A DNA stretch of 64,000 nt from JAWKSY01 sp041402125 (GCA_041402125.1 JAWKSY010000006.1:124001-188000); one strand, 5' to 3'; numbered from the stretch's first letter, positions 26,405 to 35,011 are shown. Notes: a model not told the origin generated them from the letters alone. Translations and numbers: made by a program.

Positions 26405-28141
26405 ATGCCGAAGACGCGCTTCATCTGCACGATCGGACCGAAAACGCTCGAGAAGAGCTGGCTCGATCAGCTCCACGCCGCCGGCATGAACATCGCCCGC
26501 GTGAATGGCGCCCACGGATCGATCGAAGACGTCGAGCGCATGGTCCGGACGCTGAAGAAGGACCTCCCGGCCGGGGTCGAGATCCTGCTCGACCTCCCGG
26601 GCAACAAGATCCGCACCGACGGCATCACCGAGCCCATCCCGCTCACCGCGGGCGAGGAATTCGTGATCACGCCCGAGATGCTCACCTACCGCCCGCTCTA
26701 CAAGTCGGTGAAGGCCGGGGCGCGCATCTCGGCCGCGGACGGCTCGATCCAGCTCGACGTCGAGAAGGTCGAGGGCCAGAACATCCACACGCGGGTCGTG
26801 ATCGGCGGCCCGCTCGCCAACCGCAAGGGCGTCAACATCGCGGGCATCCACGGCCAGATCCCCTTCGATTTCGAGCGCGACATCTCGCTGCTCAACATCG
26901 CGATCTCGGCCGGCGTCGACTACGTCGGGCTCTCCTTCGTGCGTCGGGCCGAGCACGTCCGTCGCGTGCGGGCCCAGCTCGTCGGCACCGGCGTCCGCAT
27001 CGTCGCCAAGGTCGAGACGGCCGAGGCCGTCCGCGACGTCGACGCGGTCCTCGCGAACGCGGACGTCATCATGATCGACCGCGGCGATCTCGAGGCCGAG
27101 ATCGGCAAGGAGAACGTCCCGCTCACCCAGAAGATGGTCCTCGAGCGCGCCCGCGAGGTGAAGACGCCCGTCATCATCGCCTCGCAGTTCCTGACCTCGA
27201 TGATGACCAAGCCCCTGCCCTTCATGGCCGAGGTCTCCGACGTCGCGAACGCCGTCCTCGACGGCGCCGACATCCTCATGCTCTCGGAGGAGACGGCCAT
27301 CGGCGAGTACCCGATCGAGTGCATCGCGACGATGAAGAACGTCGCGCGCACGGTCTGGGGACACATGGAGCGCGACTTCGACGCCGTCATCCTCGCCGCC
27401 GGCCCCTCGAACGGCTTCGGCTCCCTGACGACGAACAAGCACAAGTGCATGCTCGACGTCGGCGGCACGACGATCATCTCGCACCAGATCGAGAACCTGG
27501 CGCTCGCCGGCATCGACTCGACGCGGGTGACCGTCGTCACCGGCCACAACCAGCTCCAGGTCGAGCACTACCTGAAGTCCGAGGGCTTCAAGGGCGAGTT
27601 CGTCTACAACCCCTGGTTCCAGACCACGAACATGGCGACGAGCCTCTGGCTGACCCGTCAGAGCAACCCCGCCATCCTCGTCTACGGCGACATCATCTTC
27701 GACCCCGCCATCCTCGAGGACCTCATCGCGAAGGACGGCGACATCGTCCTCGTCGTCGACCGCCGCGCGGATCTCGACGCGGAGGACGAGAAGGTCGTGG
27801 TCGAGGACGGACGCGTCGTCCGGGCCTCGAAGGACCTCAAGGCCGAGGACTGCTTCGGCGAGTTCATCGGCCTCGCCAAGGTCACCCGCGCGGGCGCGCG
27901 GATCGTCTGGGAGGAGATCGACCGCATGGTGAAGGAGGGCCTCCAGATGTCCTTCTTCACCGAGGTCATCGAGCGCCTCGCCCGCCGAGGCGTCGCGATC
28001 GAGATCTGCCTCACGCAGAACCGTCCCTGGGCCGACAACGACACCCTCGCCGACCTCGGCGTCTCGCGCGAGAAGGTCTACCCGCGCATCCGCGAGAACC
28101 GCGCCGGCGCCGGCCTCACCAAGACCGAGAAGACCCGATGA
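26405..28141 (+). CDS. Pyruvate-kinase-like barrel fused to a cytidylyltransferase-like (PntC/LicC-type) domain
   Basis: A 578-residue in-frame fusion. Residues 1-318 are a pyruvate kinase A domain with its B domain inserted (about 72-148): RFICTIGP, AGMNIARVNGAHG (Arg32), the PK signature IVAKVETAEAV (Lys202, Glu204), RGDLEAEI (Asp228) and SDVANAVLDGADILMLSEETAIGEYP. Some active-site residues differ: NFSHG is NGAHG, LDTKGPEIR is LDLPGNKIR, and the catalytic-site Thr of ATQ is Ser260. The allosteric C domain is missing. Residues 324-560 are a nucleotidyltransferase: AVILAAGPSNGFGSLTTNKHKCML, YNPWFQTTNMATSLW, VYGDIIFD and FGEFIGLAKV, closest in pattern to phosphocholine or aminoethylphosphonate cytidylyltransferases. 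It probably acts on PEP or a relative and then activates a product as a CMP derivative; this is inference. The stop overlaps sat (ATGA). Confidence 0.85.
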   Translation: MPKTRFICTIGPKTLEKSWLDQLHAAGMNIARVNGAHGSIEDVERMVRTLKKDLPAGVEILLDLPGNKIRTDGITEPIPLTAGEEFVITPEMLTYRPLYKSVKAGARISAADGSIQLDVEKVEGQNIHTRVVIGGPLANRKGVNIAGIHGQIPFDFERDISLLNIAISAGVDYVGLSFVRRAEHVRRVRAQLVGTGVRIVAKVETAEAVRDVDAVLANADVIMIDRGDLEAEIGKENVPLTQKMVLERAREVKTPVIIASQFLTSMMTKPLPFMAEVSDVANAVLDGADILMLSEETAIGEYPIECIATMKNVARTVWGHMERDFDAVILAAGPSNGFGSLTTNKHKCMLDVGGTTIISHQIENLALAGIDSTRVTVVTGHNQLQVEHYLKSEGFKGEFVYNPWFQTTNMATSLWLTRQSNPAILVYGDIIFDPAILEDLIAKDGDIVLVVDRRADLDAEDEKVVVEDGRVVRASKDLKAEDCFGEFIGLAKVTRAGARIVWEEIDRMVKEGLQMSFFTEVIERLARRGVAIEICLTQNRPWADNDTLADLGVSREKVYPRIRENRAGAGLTKTEKTR

Positions 28142-29304
28142 ACGAACCCACCGGAGGCACGCTGGTCGATCGGACCTGCCCGACCGACCGGCGCGAGGAG
28201 AGACTCCGTCATGCGGAGACCCTCCGGCGCATCCCCGCCGACCGCAACCTGATCCTCGACACCGAGAAGATCGCGAACGGGACCTTCAGCCCGCTCGAGG
28301 GCTTCATGGACGAGGCCGACTACCGCTCCGTGCTCGACCACATGCGTCGAGCCGACGGTACGGTCTGGACCATCCCGATCGTCTTCCACGTCGCGGCCGA
28401 TCTCGCGGCCGAGATCCGTCCCGGCACCGAGGTCGCGATCGAGGACCGGGCCGACGGTGAGATCGCGGCCATCCTCGAGGTCTCCGAGGTGTTCTCCTAC
28501 GACAAGGAGGAGTTCGCGCGGAAGGTCTTCGGCACCACCGAGCGCGCGCACCCCGGCGTCGATCAACTCATGAACTGGGGCGAGCGTCTCGTCGCGGGTC
28601 GCATCGAGCTCCTGCGCCGCTCTCCCAGCGTGATCCCCGGCGGCTACGACCTCTCCCCCACCGAGGTGCGCGAGTCCTTCGCGGCGCGCGGCTGGAAGAC
28701 GATCGTCGGCTTCCAGACGCGCAACGTCGGACACCGGGCGCACGAGTACCTCCAGAAGACCGCGCTCGAGCAGGTCGACGGCCTGCTCATCCATCCGCTG
28801 ATCGGCTGGAAGAAGCCCGGAGACATGCTCCCCGAGATCGTGCTCGAGGGCTACGAGATCCTCACCGCGCACTACTACCCGCGGAACACGATCATGATGG
28901 CCGGCCTCACCACGGCCATGCGCTACGCGGGGCCGCGCGAGGCGATCTTCCACGCCATCATCCGCAAGAACTTCGGCTGCACGCACTTCATCATCGGCCG
29001 CGACCACGCGGGCGTGGGCGGCTACTACGAGAAGTACGCGGGCCACGACCTCGCCCGCCGTCTCGGTCCCGAGCTCGGCATCGAGATCATGCTCCTCCAC
29101 GGCCCCTGCTGGTGCCCGGTCTGCGAGACCGCCGTGACCGAGCACACCTGCCCCCACGAGTCGCAGTGGACGCAGATCTCCGGCACGGAGGTCCGCGCCA
29201 TGCTCGCCCGCGGCGAGCGCCCGCCGACCTCCTTCATGCGTCCCGAGGTCGGCGACTTCCTCGTCCGCAAGGCCCGCGAGAACCTCGTCTTCTTCGAGGG
29301 CTGA
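28138..29304 (+). CDS. sat: ATP sulfurylase (sulfate adenylyltransferase)
   Basis: Forms adenosine 5'-phosphosulfate from ATP and sulfate. The 388 residues show the ATP-sulfurylase motifs: FSPLEGFMDEADY (about 50-62), QTRN at 193-196 with H199 and H202 (QTRNVGHRAHE, where most homologs have a proline after the Asn), PLIGWKKPGD, and the GRDHAGVGGYY loop (287-297). A zinc knuckle CPVCETAVTEHTCPH matches the Cys/His zinc site of single-domain bacterial enzymes such as that of Thermus. No APS kinase domain is fused, and no APS reductase or kinase gene is nearby. The start overlaps the PK-nucleotidyltransferase stop, so sulfate activation is coupled to that enzyme. A repeat unit begins 3 bases after the stop. 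Confidence 0.93.
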   Translation: MNEPTGGTLVDRTCPTDRREERLRHAETLRRIPADRNLILDTEKIANGTFSPLEGFMDEADYRSVLDHMRRADGTVWTIPIVFHVAADLAAEIRPGTEVAIEDRADGEIAAILEVSEVFSYDKEEFARKVFGTTERAHPGVDQLMNWGERLVAGRIELLRRSPSVIPGGYDLSPTEVRESFAARGWKTIVGFQTRNVGHRAHEYLQKTALEQVDGLLIHPLIGWKKPGDMLPEIVLEGYEILTAHYYPRNTIMMAGLTTAMRYAGPREAIFHAIIRKNFGCTHFIIGRDHAGVGGYYEKYAGHDLARRLGPELGIEIMLLHGPCWCPVCETAVTEHTCPHESQWTQISGTEVRAMLARGERPPTSFMRPEVGDFLVRKARENLVFFEG

Positions 29305-29306
29305 CC

Positions 29307-29335
29307 TCTCATACGGTGTCAGTCACCGGATGAGA
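29307..29335 (+). repeat. Hairpin repeat unit, subtype T (single)
   Basis: One 29-base unit: outer arms TCTCAT and ATGAGA, inner arms CGGTG and CACCG around loop TCAGT. Begins 3 bases after the sat stop and could act as its terminator hairpin. Same subtype as the pair at 30639-30746 and the single at 58135. Confidence 0.9.
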
Positions 29336-29344
29336 ACCTTCGAG

Positions 29345-29452
29345 ATGCTAGTACGGTGCCAGTCACCGGATGAGCATCCCCGCGATCACCGCCTCGACGT
29401 CGAGAGTCGGTTCAGGGGGATGCTCATCCGGTGACTGGCACCGTACTAGCAT
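29345..29452. repeat. REPIN-like inverted pair, subtype C (copy A)
   Basis: Two 33-base units in perfect inverted orientation (29345-29377 and 29420-29452), each itself a hairpin with outer arms ATGCT/AGCAT and inner arms CGGTG/CACCG around loop CCAGT. The 42-base centre carries the palindrome CTCGACGTCGAG and is flanked by CCCC and GGGG. The whole 108-base element could fold into a long cruciform. The centre is nearly the same as in copy B at 29923. Confidence 0.92.
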
Positions 29453-29493
29453 CTTCGCCGTCACTCGTCCGTCGGTCGTCGCGATGTGAGAAC

Positions 29494-29877
29494 TCAGCCC
29501 GCCGGCGGTCGCAGCGCCGGCAGGAGCAGGAGGACGATCTGGACGACGCCGAGCAGCGTCCCGAAGGGCAGGTACCAGAGGCCGCAGATCGCGAAGATCA
29601 GGAGCGCTTTCCAGCCCCAGGCCGTCCGGGCGACGAAGCCGGCCGCCGCGACGAGCCCGGCCAGTCCGACCAGCAGGTGGATCGCCTTCATCGCCGTCGA
29701 CCGCGGCTCGATGCCGACCGCGGCCACGACCTTCGACCAGGGACCGAGCTGTCCCGCGTAGGGCCCCGACCGGGGCGTGACGTAGTCCCCGACGACGAAG
29801 GCCCTGCCCCCGTCGAAGGCCATCCAGCCCCCCTCGAGGACGGCCAGCGCCACCACGATCCATCCCAGCCAGTGCAT
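29494..29877 (-). CDS. Small four-helix membrane protein of unknown function
   Basis: A 127-residue protein with about four hydrophobic helices: residues 3-20 (LGWIVVALAVLEGGWMAF), about 64-83 (IHLLVGLAGLVAAAGFV), 87-105 and a last one ending LLPALRPPAG. Between the first and second helices a short loop contains DGGRAFVVGDYVTPRSGPYAGQLGPW, a pattern seen in some small planctomycetal-type membrane proteins but not a named family for me. It is the only gene between repeat copies A and B. No signal for a function. Confidence 0.65.
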   Translation of the reverse strand: MHWLGWIVVALAVLEGGWMAFDGGRAFVVGDYVTPRSGPYAGQLGPWSKVVAAVGIEPRSTAMKAIHLLVGLAGLVAAAGFVARTAWGWKALLIFAICGLWYLPFGTLLGVVQIVLLLLPALRPPAG

Positions 29878-29922
29878 CGATCCTCTCCCCTTCCGTCACG
29901 CGACGGCGGTGCGCGCCATCGG

Positions 29923-30029
29923 ATGCTAGTACGGTGCCAGTCACCCGATGAGCATCCCCTCGATCACCGCCTCGACGTCGAGGGTCGTTTCGGGGGATGC
30001 TCATCGGGTGACTGGCACCGTACGAGCAT
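29923..30029. repeat. REPIN-like inverted pair, subtype C (copy B)
   Basis: Units at 29923-29955 and 29997-30029 in inverted orientation, arms ATGCT/AGCAT with the inner CGGTG/CACCC variant (one base differs from copy A, and the change is matched in both units). The 41-base centre again has CTCGACGTCGAG and is almost the same as in copy A, so copies A and B share a recent origin. Confidence 0.92.
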
Positions 30030-30042
30030 CTTCCCCGTCATC

Positions 30043-30594
30043 TCACGGAAACGGATCCCCGGTCGACGCCACCGGTCTCCTCTCCTCACCGTCGAGGATC
30101 AGGCTGAGGTGGACCTTGCGGAGGAAGCCCGTCTCCGTGCGGACGGCCATCGGCTCCACGCCGAAGGCCTCGAACCCGAAGCGGGCGTAGAAACGTCGCG
30201 CCACGTCGTTGTTCTCGGTCACGGTCAGGATGAGCTGCGCAAGTCCGGGGCGGGCGCGCGCGGCAGCGAGCGCTGACTCGAAGAGCGCCCGACCGTGGCC
30301 CGCCCCCCGGACCTCCGGCGCCACGAACATCCCGACGACCCGGCCGCGATGAGCGGTCCGCGGTCGCCGCGAGAACTCCAGCGCGACGGCTCCCATCAGC
30401 TCGCCGCTCGCGAATAGGCCGAAGGCCGCGCGATCCCCGTCCGGCGACTCGATGCGCGCCTCCCAGAAATCCAGCGGCACCGAACGCCGCTCCTCGACCG
30501 TCGCGGTGAAGGCCTCGGGCTCGAGGGCGTAGGCCGCGAGCATGAGCGCGCGGTAGGCCTCCGCATCGTGGCGCTCGAGTCGTCGAATCAGCAT
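30043..30594 (-). CDS. GNAT-family N-acetyltransferase
   Basis: A cytoplasmic acyltransferase of about 183 residues. LIRRLERHDAEAYRALML is the usual N-terminal strand-helix. VVGMFVAPEVRGAGHGRALFESAL is the acetyl-CoA pyrophosphate loop (Q/RxxGxG/A as RGAGHG). LILTVTENNDVARRFYARFGFEAFG is the C-terminal strand-helix with the asparagine and tyrosine typical of the family. Substrate unknown. The open frame extends upstream to 30645 into a repeat unit; the ATG at 30594 with GGAAG 5 bases upstream is preferred, although the ATG at 30606 is possible. The gene lies between repeat copies B and the subtype T pair. Confidence 0.82.
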   Translation of the reverse strand: MLIRRLERHDAEAYRALMLAAYALEPEAFTATVEERRSVPLDFWEARIESPDGDRAAFGLFASGELMGAVALEFSRRPRTAHRGRVVGMFVAPEVRGAGHGRALFESALAAARARPGLAQLILTVTENNDVARRFYARFGFEAFGVEPMAVRTETGFLRKVHLSLILDGEERRPVASTGDPFP

Positions 30595-30638
30595 CGCCAC
30601 TTCCATCCCCACGTTCACCCGTCCGTCCGGCGGTGAGA

Positions 30639-30746
30639 TTCTCATACGGTGTCAGTCACCCGATGCGAATTTCCTGCTCGGCCGCCTCACGACGACGCAC
30701 ACGTTGCACGAGAAGTTCTCATCCGGTGACTGACACCGTATGAGAA
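30639..30746. repeat. REPIN-like inverted pair, subtype T
   Basis: Units at 30639-30669 and 30716-30746, inverted, of the TTCTCAT/ATGAGAA subtype with inner arms CGGTG/CACCG (loop TCAGT). The left unit has diverged (CACCC and GATGCGAA). The 46-base centre is unrelated to those of copies A and B. It sits 8 bases past the stop of the propeller kinase gene and upstream of the GNAT gene. Confidence 0.88.
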
Positions 30747-30754
30747 TTCCGCGG

Positions 30755-33700
30755 TCAGAGTCCGAGGACGGCGCGGCGGGCGCGCCCGCCTTCGAGGCGC
30801 CAGCCCGTGCGTTCGCGGAGCCACCGGCGGAGTTCGGCCGGCGGAGTCGCGATCAGGGGGAGAGGCCAGCGGCGGAGGGCCCCGGCCTCGTCGAGGAGGA
30901 GCACGTCCTCGGCCCCGGGGGCGAGGCGGGCCCGGAGCGCGGCGCCGTCGGCGGGACCGAGGCGCGCGAGCGGCTCGCCGCCTCGGAGGTCGAGGAGGAG
31001 CGCGCCGCCGGCGATCGGCAGGAGGACGAAGGTCGCCTCGTCGTCGATCGAAGGGCGACGAAGACCCTCGAGCGCCACCTCGTCGACCATCGCCAGGAGC
31101 TTCGACGACGCCACGCGATGGGTCGACGTCGTCTCGTCGGAGGCGATGTCATGGAGGCTCATCTCGAGATCGACGTCGGAGACCGCGAGGCGGCGACCGC
31201 CGGCGATGAAGCCGGCCTCGGAGAGCCAGCCGGCCACCTCACTCGAGGCGCCGTCCCGTCCGATCAGGACGCCGTCCCGGATGACGTGTTCACCGTCGTC
31301 GGCGACGTCGGTGACGGACGGATCGGCGGTCGCATCGACCCCGGCGACCGGCGGGACGACCCACCGGGTCTCGAGGGTGCGGAGATCGACGACGCGGCCG
31401 TCGGCCGCGAGGTGGGCGAAGCGGCCGGCCGCGGACGTCGTGACGGGGCCCGTCACGCCCAGGTCGCGGGTTTCCGTCCCGTCGAGATCGAGGATGCGGG
31501 TGCCGGAGCCGGCGGCGACGAGGAGCTCGCGACCGCCCTCCAGGAGCGCGACACCCGTCACGTCGTCACCGGCGGGACGACGGTCGAGGATCTTCCCCGT
31601 CACCGCATCGACGATCTCGATCGCCGGTGCGGCGCGGGCGAGCACGAGTCCCGCGTCCGTCGCGCGGGCCCTCGCCACGACGCCGATCCGGGGCTCCCCC
31701 ACGATGGCGAGGCGATCTCCGTCGAGACGGAGGCGCGTGACCCCTCCCCGGCCGGCCACGAGGATCCGGCCGTCATCCGAGGACGCGATCGCGAGGACCT
31801 CGCCGGTCGGTGTCGCGACGGACTCCGGGATCCCGGCCCTCGCCTCGTCGACGACCCGGAGGCGGCCGGATCGGTCGCCGAGGAGCCATCGCCCCGATCC
31901 GAGGGATGCGACGACCCGGACCTCGGAGACCTCCCCGGGGGGGACGAGTGAGCGGACCTCGCTCCCCGAGGCATCGAGACTCACGAGCGACAGGGACGGG
32001 GCGCCGCCCTCGCACCGCACGATCAGCGACCGGCCGTCCCGCGCGAACTGGAGATCGGTCGCACCCTCGATCCCCTCGATCGCTTCCGGCGGACCCGCGT
32101 CGCGCGAGGAGATCGCGACGTGACCGTCGTCGAGAATGACCGCGAAGCGATCGCCGGCGCGTGACCAGGCCGCCCGATGGACACGCGCGACCGACCGCGA
32201 CCACTCCGTCGCCGAGGACCCCGTCGCGCCCGGCTCGGCCGCCTCCGGGCGGAGGGCCGCGCCGAGTTCGAGTCGACCGTCGCGACGCCGGAGCTGCCGC
32301 AGTCCGTCGGGGGCGAGGGATCCCGGCGCCACGCTCGCCTCGTACCAGCCGGTCTGGCGCCCGAGACGGCGATCGACGACGCGAACCCCGTCGTCCGCGT
32401 GCGTGGCGACGACCGCGCCGTCGTGCGAGATCTCGAGGGACGAGGGACGGGACGCCCCGCCCGGTAGCGGCAGCCAGAACGACTCGCCGCCGCTCTCCCC
32501 CCGTCCTCGTCCGTCCGCGGTGAGCGCGACGACCACGTCTCCGCTCGCGGACGCGACGAGGTCGAGGGGGGCGCCGTCGAACCCATCCATGCGGAGAACG
32601 GGCGCGGACGATCCGAGGTCCAGCGCCTCGACGCGCCAGCGACGCGCGAGGACGGCCACGCGCGCCGAGCCCGTCGGTCGCGAGTAGTCCACCGCGTTCC
32701 GGGCGATGACGTCCTCGCGGATCCGGCACCGGACGAACAGGGCCGCGTCGTCCGACCAGACGGCGAGGACGCGACCGTCGGCGCTGAAGGCCAGCCTCGG
32801 ATCGAGCACGTCGGTCGTGAAGCGGTCGAGCGTCAGACCGGTCGCGGTCTCGAAGACGACGATCCCGCCGGACTCCTCGCCGATGGCGAGTCGCTCGCCG
32901 TCCGGCGTGAGGGTCTCGCCCTGCCGACGGAAGGGGTAGCGGATCCGGCGTCGGGGCGTGCGTCCGTCGGCCTCCCACCGGCAGACCCCTCCCGCATCGC
33001 CCGAGAGGAAGCCGGAGAGATCCTCTGACCAGCGCACGAGGGGCCGGTCCGTGACGTCGTCGCCGAGGAGGAAGGTCCGTCCCTCGCTCGGGAAGGGCCG
33101 GAGTCCCGGATCCGCATCCGACGGCCACGCCGCGAGCCGGCGCGCGAGCTCCCCGTCGAGGGTCTCGACGGCGCCCGTCTCGGGATCGAGGCGCGCGATG
33201 CCGCCGCCGTCCGGCCACCGCAGGAGGATCCCTCGCCCGCCGGGGTCGCGCACGTCGACCGGGTCGAGCCGGACCCCGGCGAAACCCGCGCCGGGGAGGA
33301 CGCGCGCCGCGTCCTCGTCACCGACGGTGAGGATCCGCAGCTCGACGCCGCCCTCGTGGCGAAAGACGAGACGCCGACCGTCGGGCGAGAATCGCGCCCA
33401 TGCGACGTCGGCGAAGGGGCCGCCGAGGAGCGCGCCCGAATCGCCGTCAATGAGGACGAGATCGCTCGTCGCGGGTCGTTCCCGTCCCGAGACCAGCGCG
33501 GCCAGGATCCGTCCCTCGGGACCGGGGATGACCTCGCGCGGCACGCGACCCGACGGCAGACCGAAGGTGCGCGTGCGCGCCGCCTCCCGGACCGCTCGTC
33601 CGAGCAGCCGCGGGAAGACCGGACTCTCCGATCCCGACTCGTTCGTCAGCGCGAGAAGGAGGGCCGCCTCCTGGGCACGTCCCTGCCGCAGGCGGTCGAT

Positions 33701-34963
33701 CCCCTGGGCGAGCGCGGCCTCGGCGAGGTCGAGGCGCACGCGGCGCTCGGTCCGCTGCGAGAGGTCGCGTTCGCCCGCCGTCCGCGTGAGATCGCGGTTG
33801 AGCGAGGCGAGGCGCACGACGCTCACGGTGAGGATCGCGATGATGCCGAGGATCAACGCCGAGACGACGGGATTGCGCCGGCACACCCGCACGAAGCGCG
33901 TCATCGGCCCCGCGGGTCGCGCGACGACCGGCTTCAGCTCGAGGAAGCGACGCAGATCGTCGGCGAGGTCCTTCGCGGTGGCGTAGCGACGATCACGCTC
34001 CTTCTCCATCGCGATCAGGATGATCGCCTCGAGGTCACGCGGGATCTGGGGATTCAGCCGCCGCGGTCGCGGCGCCTCGCGGTTCTGGATGGCATGGACG
34101 ATCTCGTGGATCGTCGCCCCCGTGAAGGGGCGCTGGAGCGTGCAGCACTCGAAGAGCGTGACGCCGAGGCTGTAGACGTCGGTGCGCCGGTCCAGGGGTT
34201 GCGTGGCCCGGATCTGCTCCGGCGACATGTAGGGCGCCGTGCCGGCCGCCTCCCCCGTCGCGGTGAGCGTGACGTCGCCGGACTGCTCGTCGATCGCGAG
34301 GCCGAAGTCGAGCAGACAGGCGGAGCCGTCCTCGCGCAGCATGAGGTTGCCGGGCTTGATGTCGCGATGGACGAGCCCGACCTCGTGGGCGGCGTGGAGC
34401 GCGCGCGCGGCCGACTCCGTGAAGCGGACGACGCGCTCGATCAGCGTGCGCTCGGCCGAGCGGGACTGCGTGGCGCTGACGGTGCCCGACTCCCGGGCGA
34501 GCGGCACCTCCGTCGCGCTCCACTCGGAGTGATCGAAGATCACGACCGTCTCCGCGCGATCGCCCAGGTCGCCCTGCGTCGTCTCGGTGATGAACTCCTT
34601 CAGGGTGCGTCCGGGCACGTACTCGTAGGCGATGAAGGAGACGCCCTCGAACTCGCCGTACTCGTAGACGCGGGCGATGCCCGGATTGTCGAGGCGACTC
34701 GCGGCCGCGGCCTCCCGCTCGAAGCGCAGGACGGCCTGCCGCGAGAGGCGACCGGTCGCGAGGAGGACCTTCAGCGCCACCTTGCGCTCGAGCCGCTCAT
34801 CGACGGCGAGCAGCACCTGACCCTGCCCGCCGCGGCCGAGCTCCCGAAGGATGCGGTAGTGGCTGAAGCGCTCCCCCGTCAGGCCGAAGGCCGGGCCCTC
34901 GGGCCCGCCGCCGGACGGTCGCGTCGGACCGGCCGTGATCTCGCTGTCGGGATCGTCCTGCAT
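30755..34963 (-). CDS. Transmembrane Ser/Thr protein kinase with C-terminal beta-propeller repeats
   Basis: A 1402-residue Hanks-type kinase. The kinase domain (about 34-345) is complete: ELGRGGQGQV glycine loop, ATP lysine K65, HRDIKPGN with Asp201, LLDFGLA at 218-223 and GTAPYMSPEQ activation-loop end. An acidic insertion of about 50 residues (125-175) lies at the hinge-side lobe. A single transmembrane helix spans about 364-386, so the rest is outside the cytoplasm. The remaining 1000 residues are short beta-strand repeats of WD40/PQQ-like character (FSADGRVLAVWSDD, ISHDGAVVATHADDG), a likely sensor propeller. This layout is common in planctomycetes and myxobacteria. The copper operon ends 117 bases upstream. 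Its ligand is unknown. Confidence 0.92.
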   Translation of the reverse strand: MQDDPDSEITAGPTRPSGGGPEGPAFGLTGERFSHYRILRELGRGGQGQVLLAVDERLERKVALKVLLATGRLSRQAVLRFEREAAAASRLDNPGIARVYEYGEFEGVSFIAYEYVPGRTLKEFITETTQGDLGDRAETVVIFDHSEWSATEVPLARESGTVSATQSRSAERTLIERVVRFTESAARALHAAHEVGLVHRDIKPGNLMLREDGSACLLDFGLAIDEQSGDVTLTATGEAAGTAPYMSPEQIRATQPLDRRTDVYSLGVTLFECCTLQRPFTGATIHEIVHAIQNREAPRPRRLNPQIPRDLEAIILIAMEKERDRRYATAKDLADDLRRFLELKPVVARPAGPMTRFVRVCRRNPVVSALILGIIAILTVSVVRLASLNRDLTRTAGERDLSQRTERRVRLDLAEAALAQGIDRLRQGRAQEAALLLALTNESGSESPVFPRLLGRAVREAARTRTFGLPSGRVPREVIPGPEGRILAALVSGRERPATSDLVLIDGDSGALLGGPFADVAWARFSPDGRRLVFRHEGGVELRILTVGDEDAARVLPGAGFAGVRLDPVDVRDPGGRGILLRWPDGGGIARLDPETGAVETLDGELARRLAAWPSDADPGLRPFPSEGRTFLLGDDVTDRPLVRWSEDLSGFLSGDAGGVCRWEADGRTPRRRIRYPFRRQGETLTPDGERLAIGEESGGIVVFETATGLTLDRFTTDVLDPRLAFSADGRVLAVWSDDAALFVRCRIREDVIARNAVDYSRPTGSARVAVLARRWRVEALDLGSSAPVLRMDGFDGAPLDLVASASGDVVVALTADGRGRGESGGESFWLPLPGGASRPSSLEISHDGAVVATHADDGVRVVDRRLGRQTGWYEASVAPGSLAPDGLRQLRRRDGRLELGAALRPEAAEPGATGSSATEWSRSVARVHRAAWSRAGDRFAVILDDGHVAISSRDAGPPEAIEGIEGATDLQFARDGRSLIVRCEGGAPSLSLVSLDASGSEVRSLVPPGEVSEVRVVASLGSGRWLLGDRSGRLRVVDEARAGIPESVATPTGEVLAIASSDDGRILVAGRGGVTRLRLDGDRLAIVGEPRIGVVARARATDAGLVLARAAPAIEIVDAVTGKILDRRPAGDDVTGVALLEGGRELLVAAGSGTRILDLDGTETRDLGVTGPVTTSAAGRFAHLAADGRVVDLRTLETRWVVPPVAGVDATADPSVTDVADDGEHVIRDGVLIGRDGASSEVAGWLSEAGFIAGGRRLAVSDVDLEMSLHDIASDETTSTHRVASSKLLAMVDEVALEGLRRPSIDDEATFVLLPIAGGALLLDLRGGEPLARLGPADGAALRARLAPGAEDVLLLDEAGALRRWPLPLIATPPAELRRWLRERTGWRLEGGRARRAVLGL

Positions 34964-35011
34964 GGAGCCCTCGGGGTCCTTCGGGGTCGCGGCGCCGCCC
35001 TGGGATCATAA

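Noticed and set aside
24275..27568. A 1097-residue minus-strand frame covering the PAP2-PHP gene and the PK region
   Set aside because: The upstream half is the antisense shadow of the PK barrel; the real start is the ATG at 26113.
28078..29157. A minus-strand 359-residue ORF opposite sat
   Set aside because: The sat product has all catalytic motifs; the opposite frame is a Val/Asp/Leu-rich shadow.
30595..30645. A longer N-terminus of the GNAT protein
   Set aside because: It extends into a repeat unit and is not needed for the fold.
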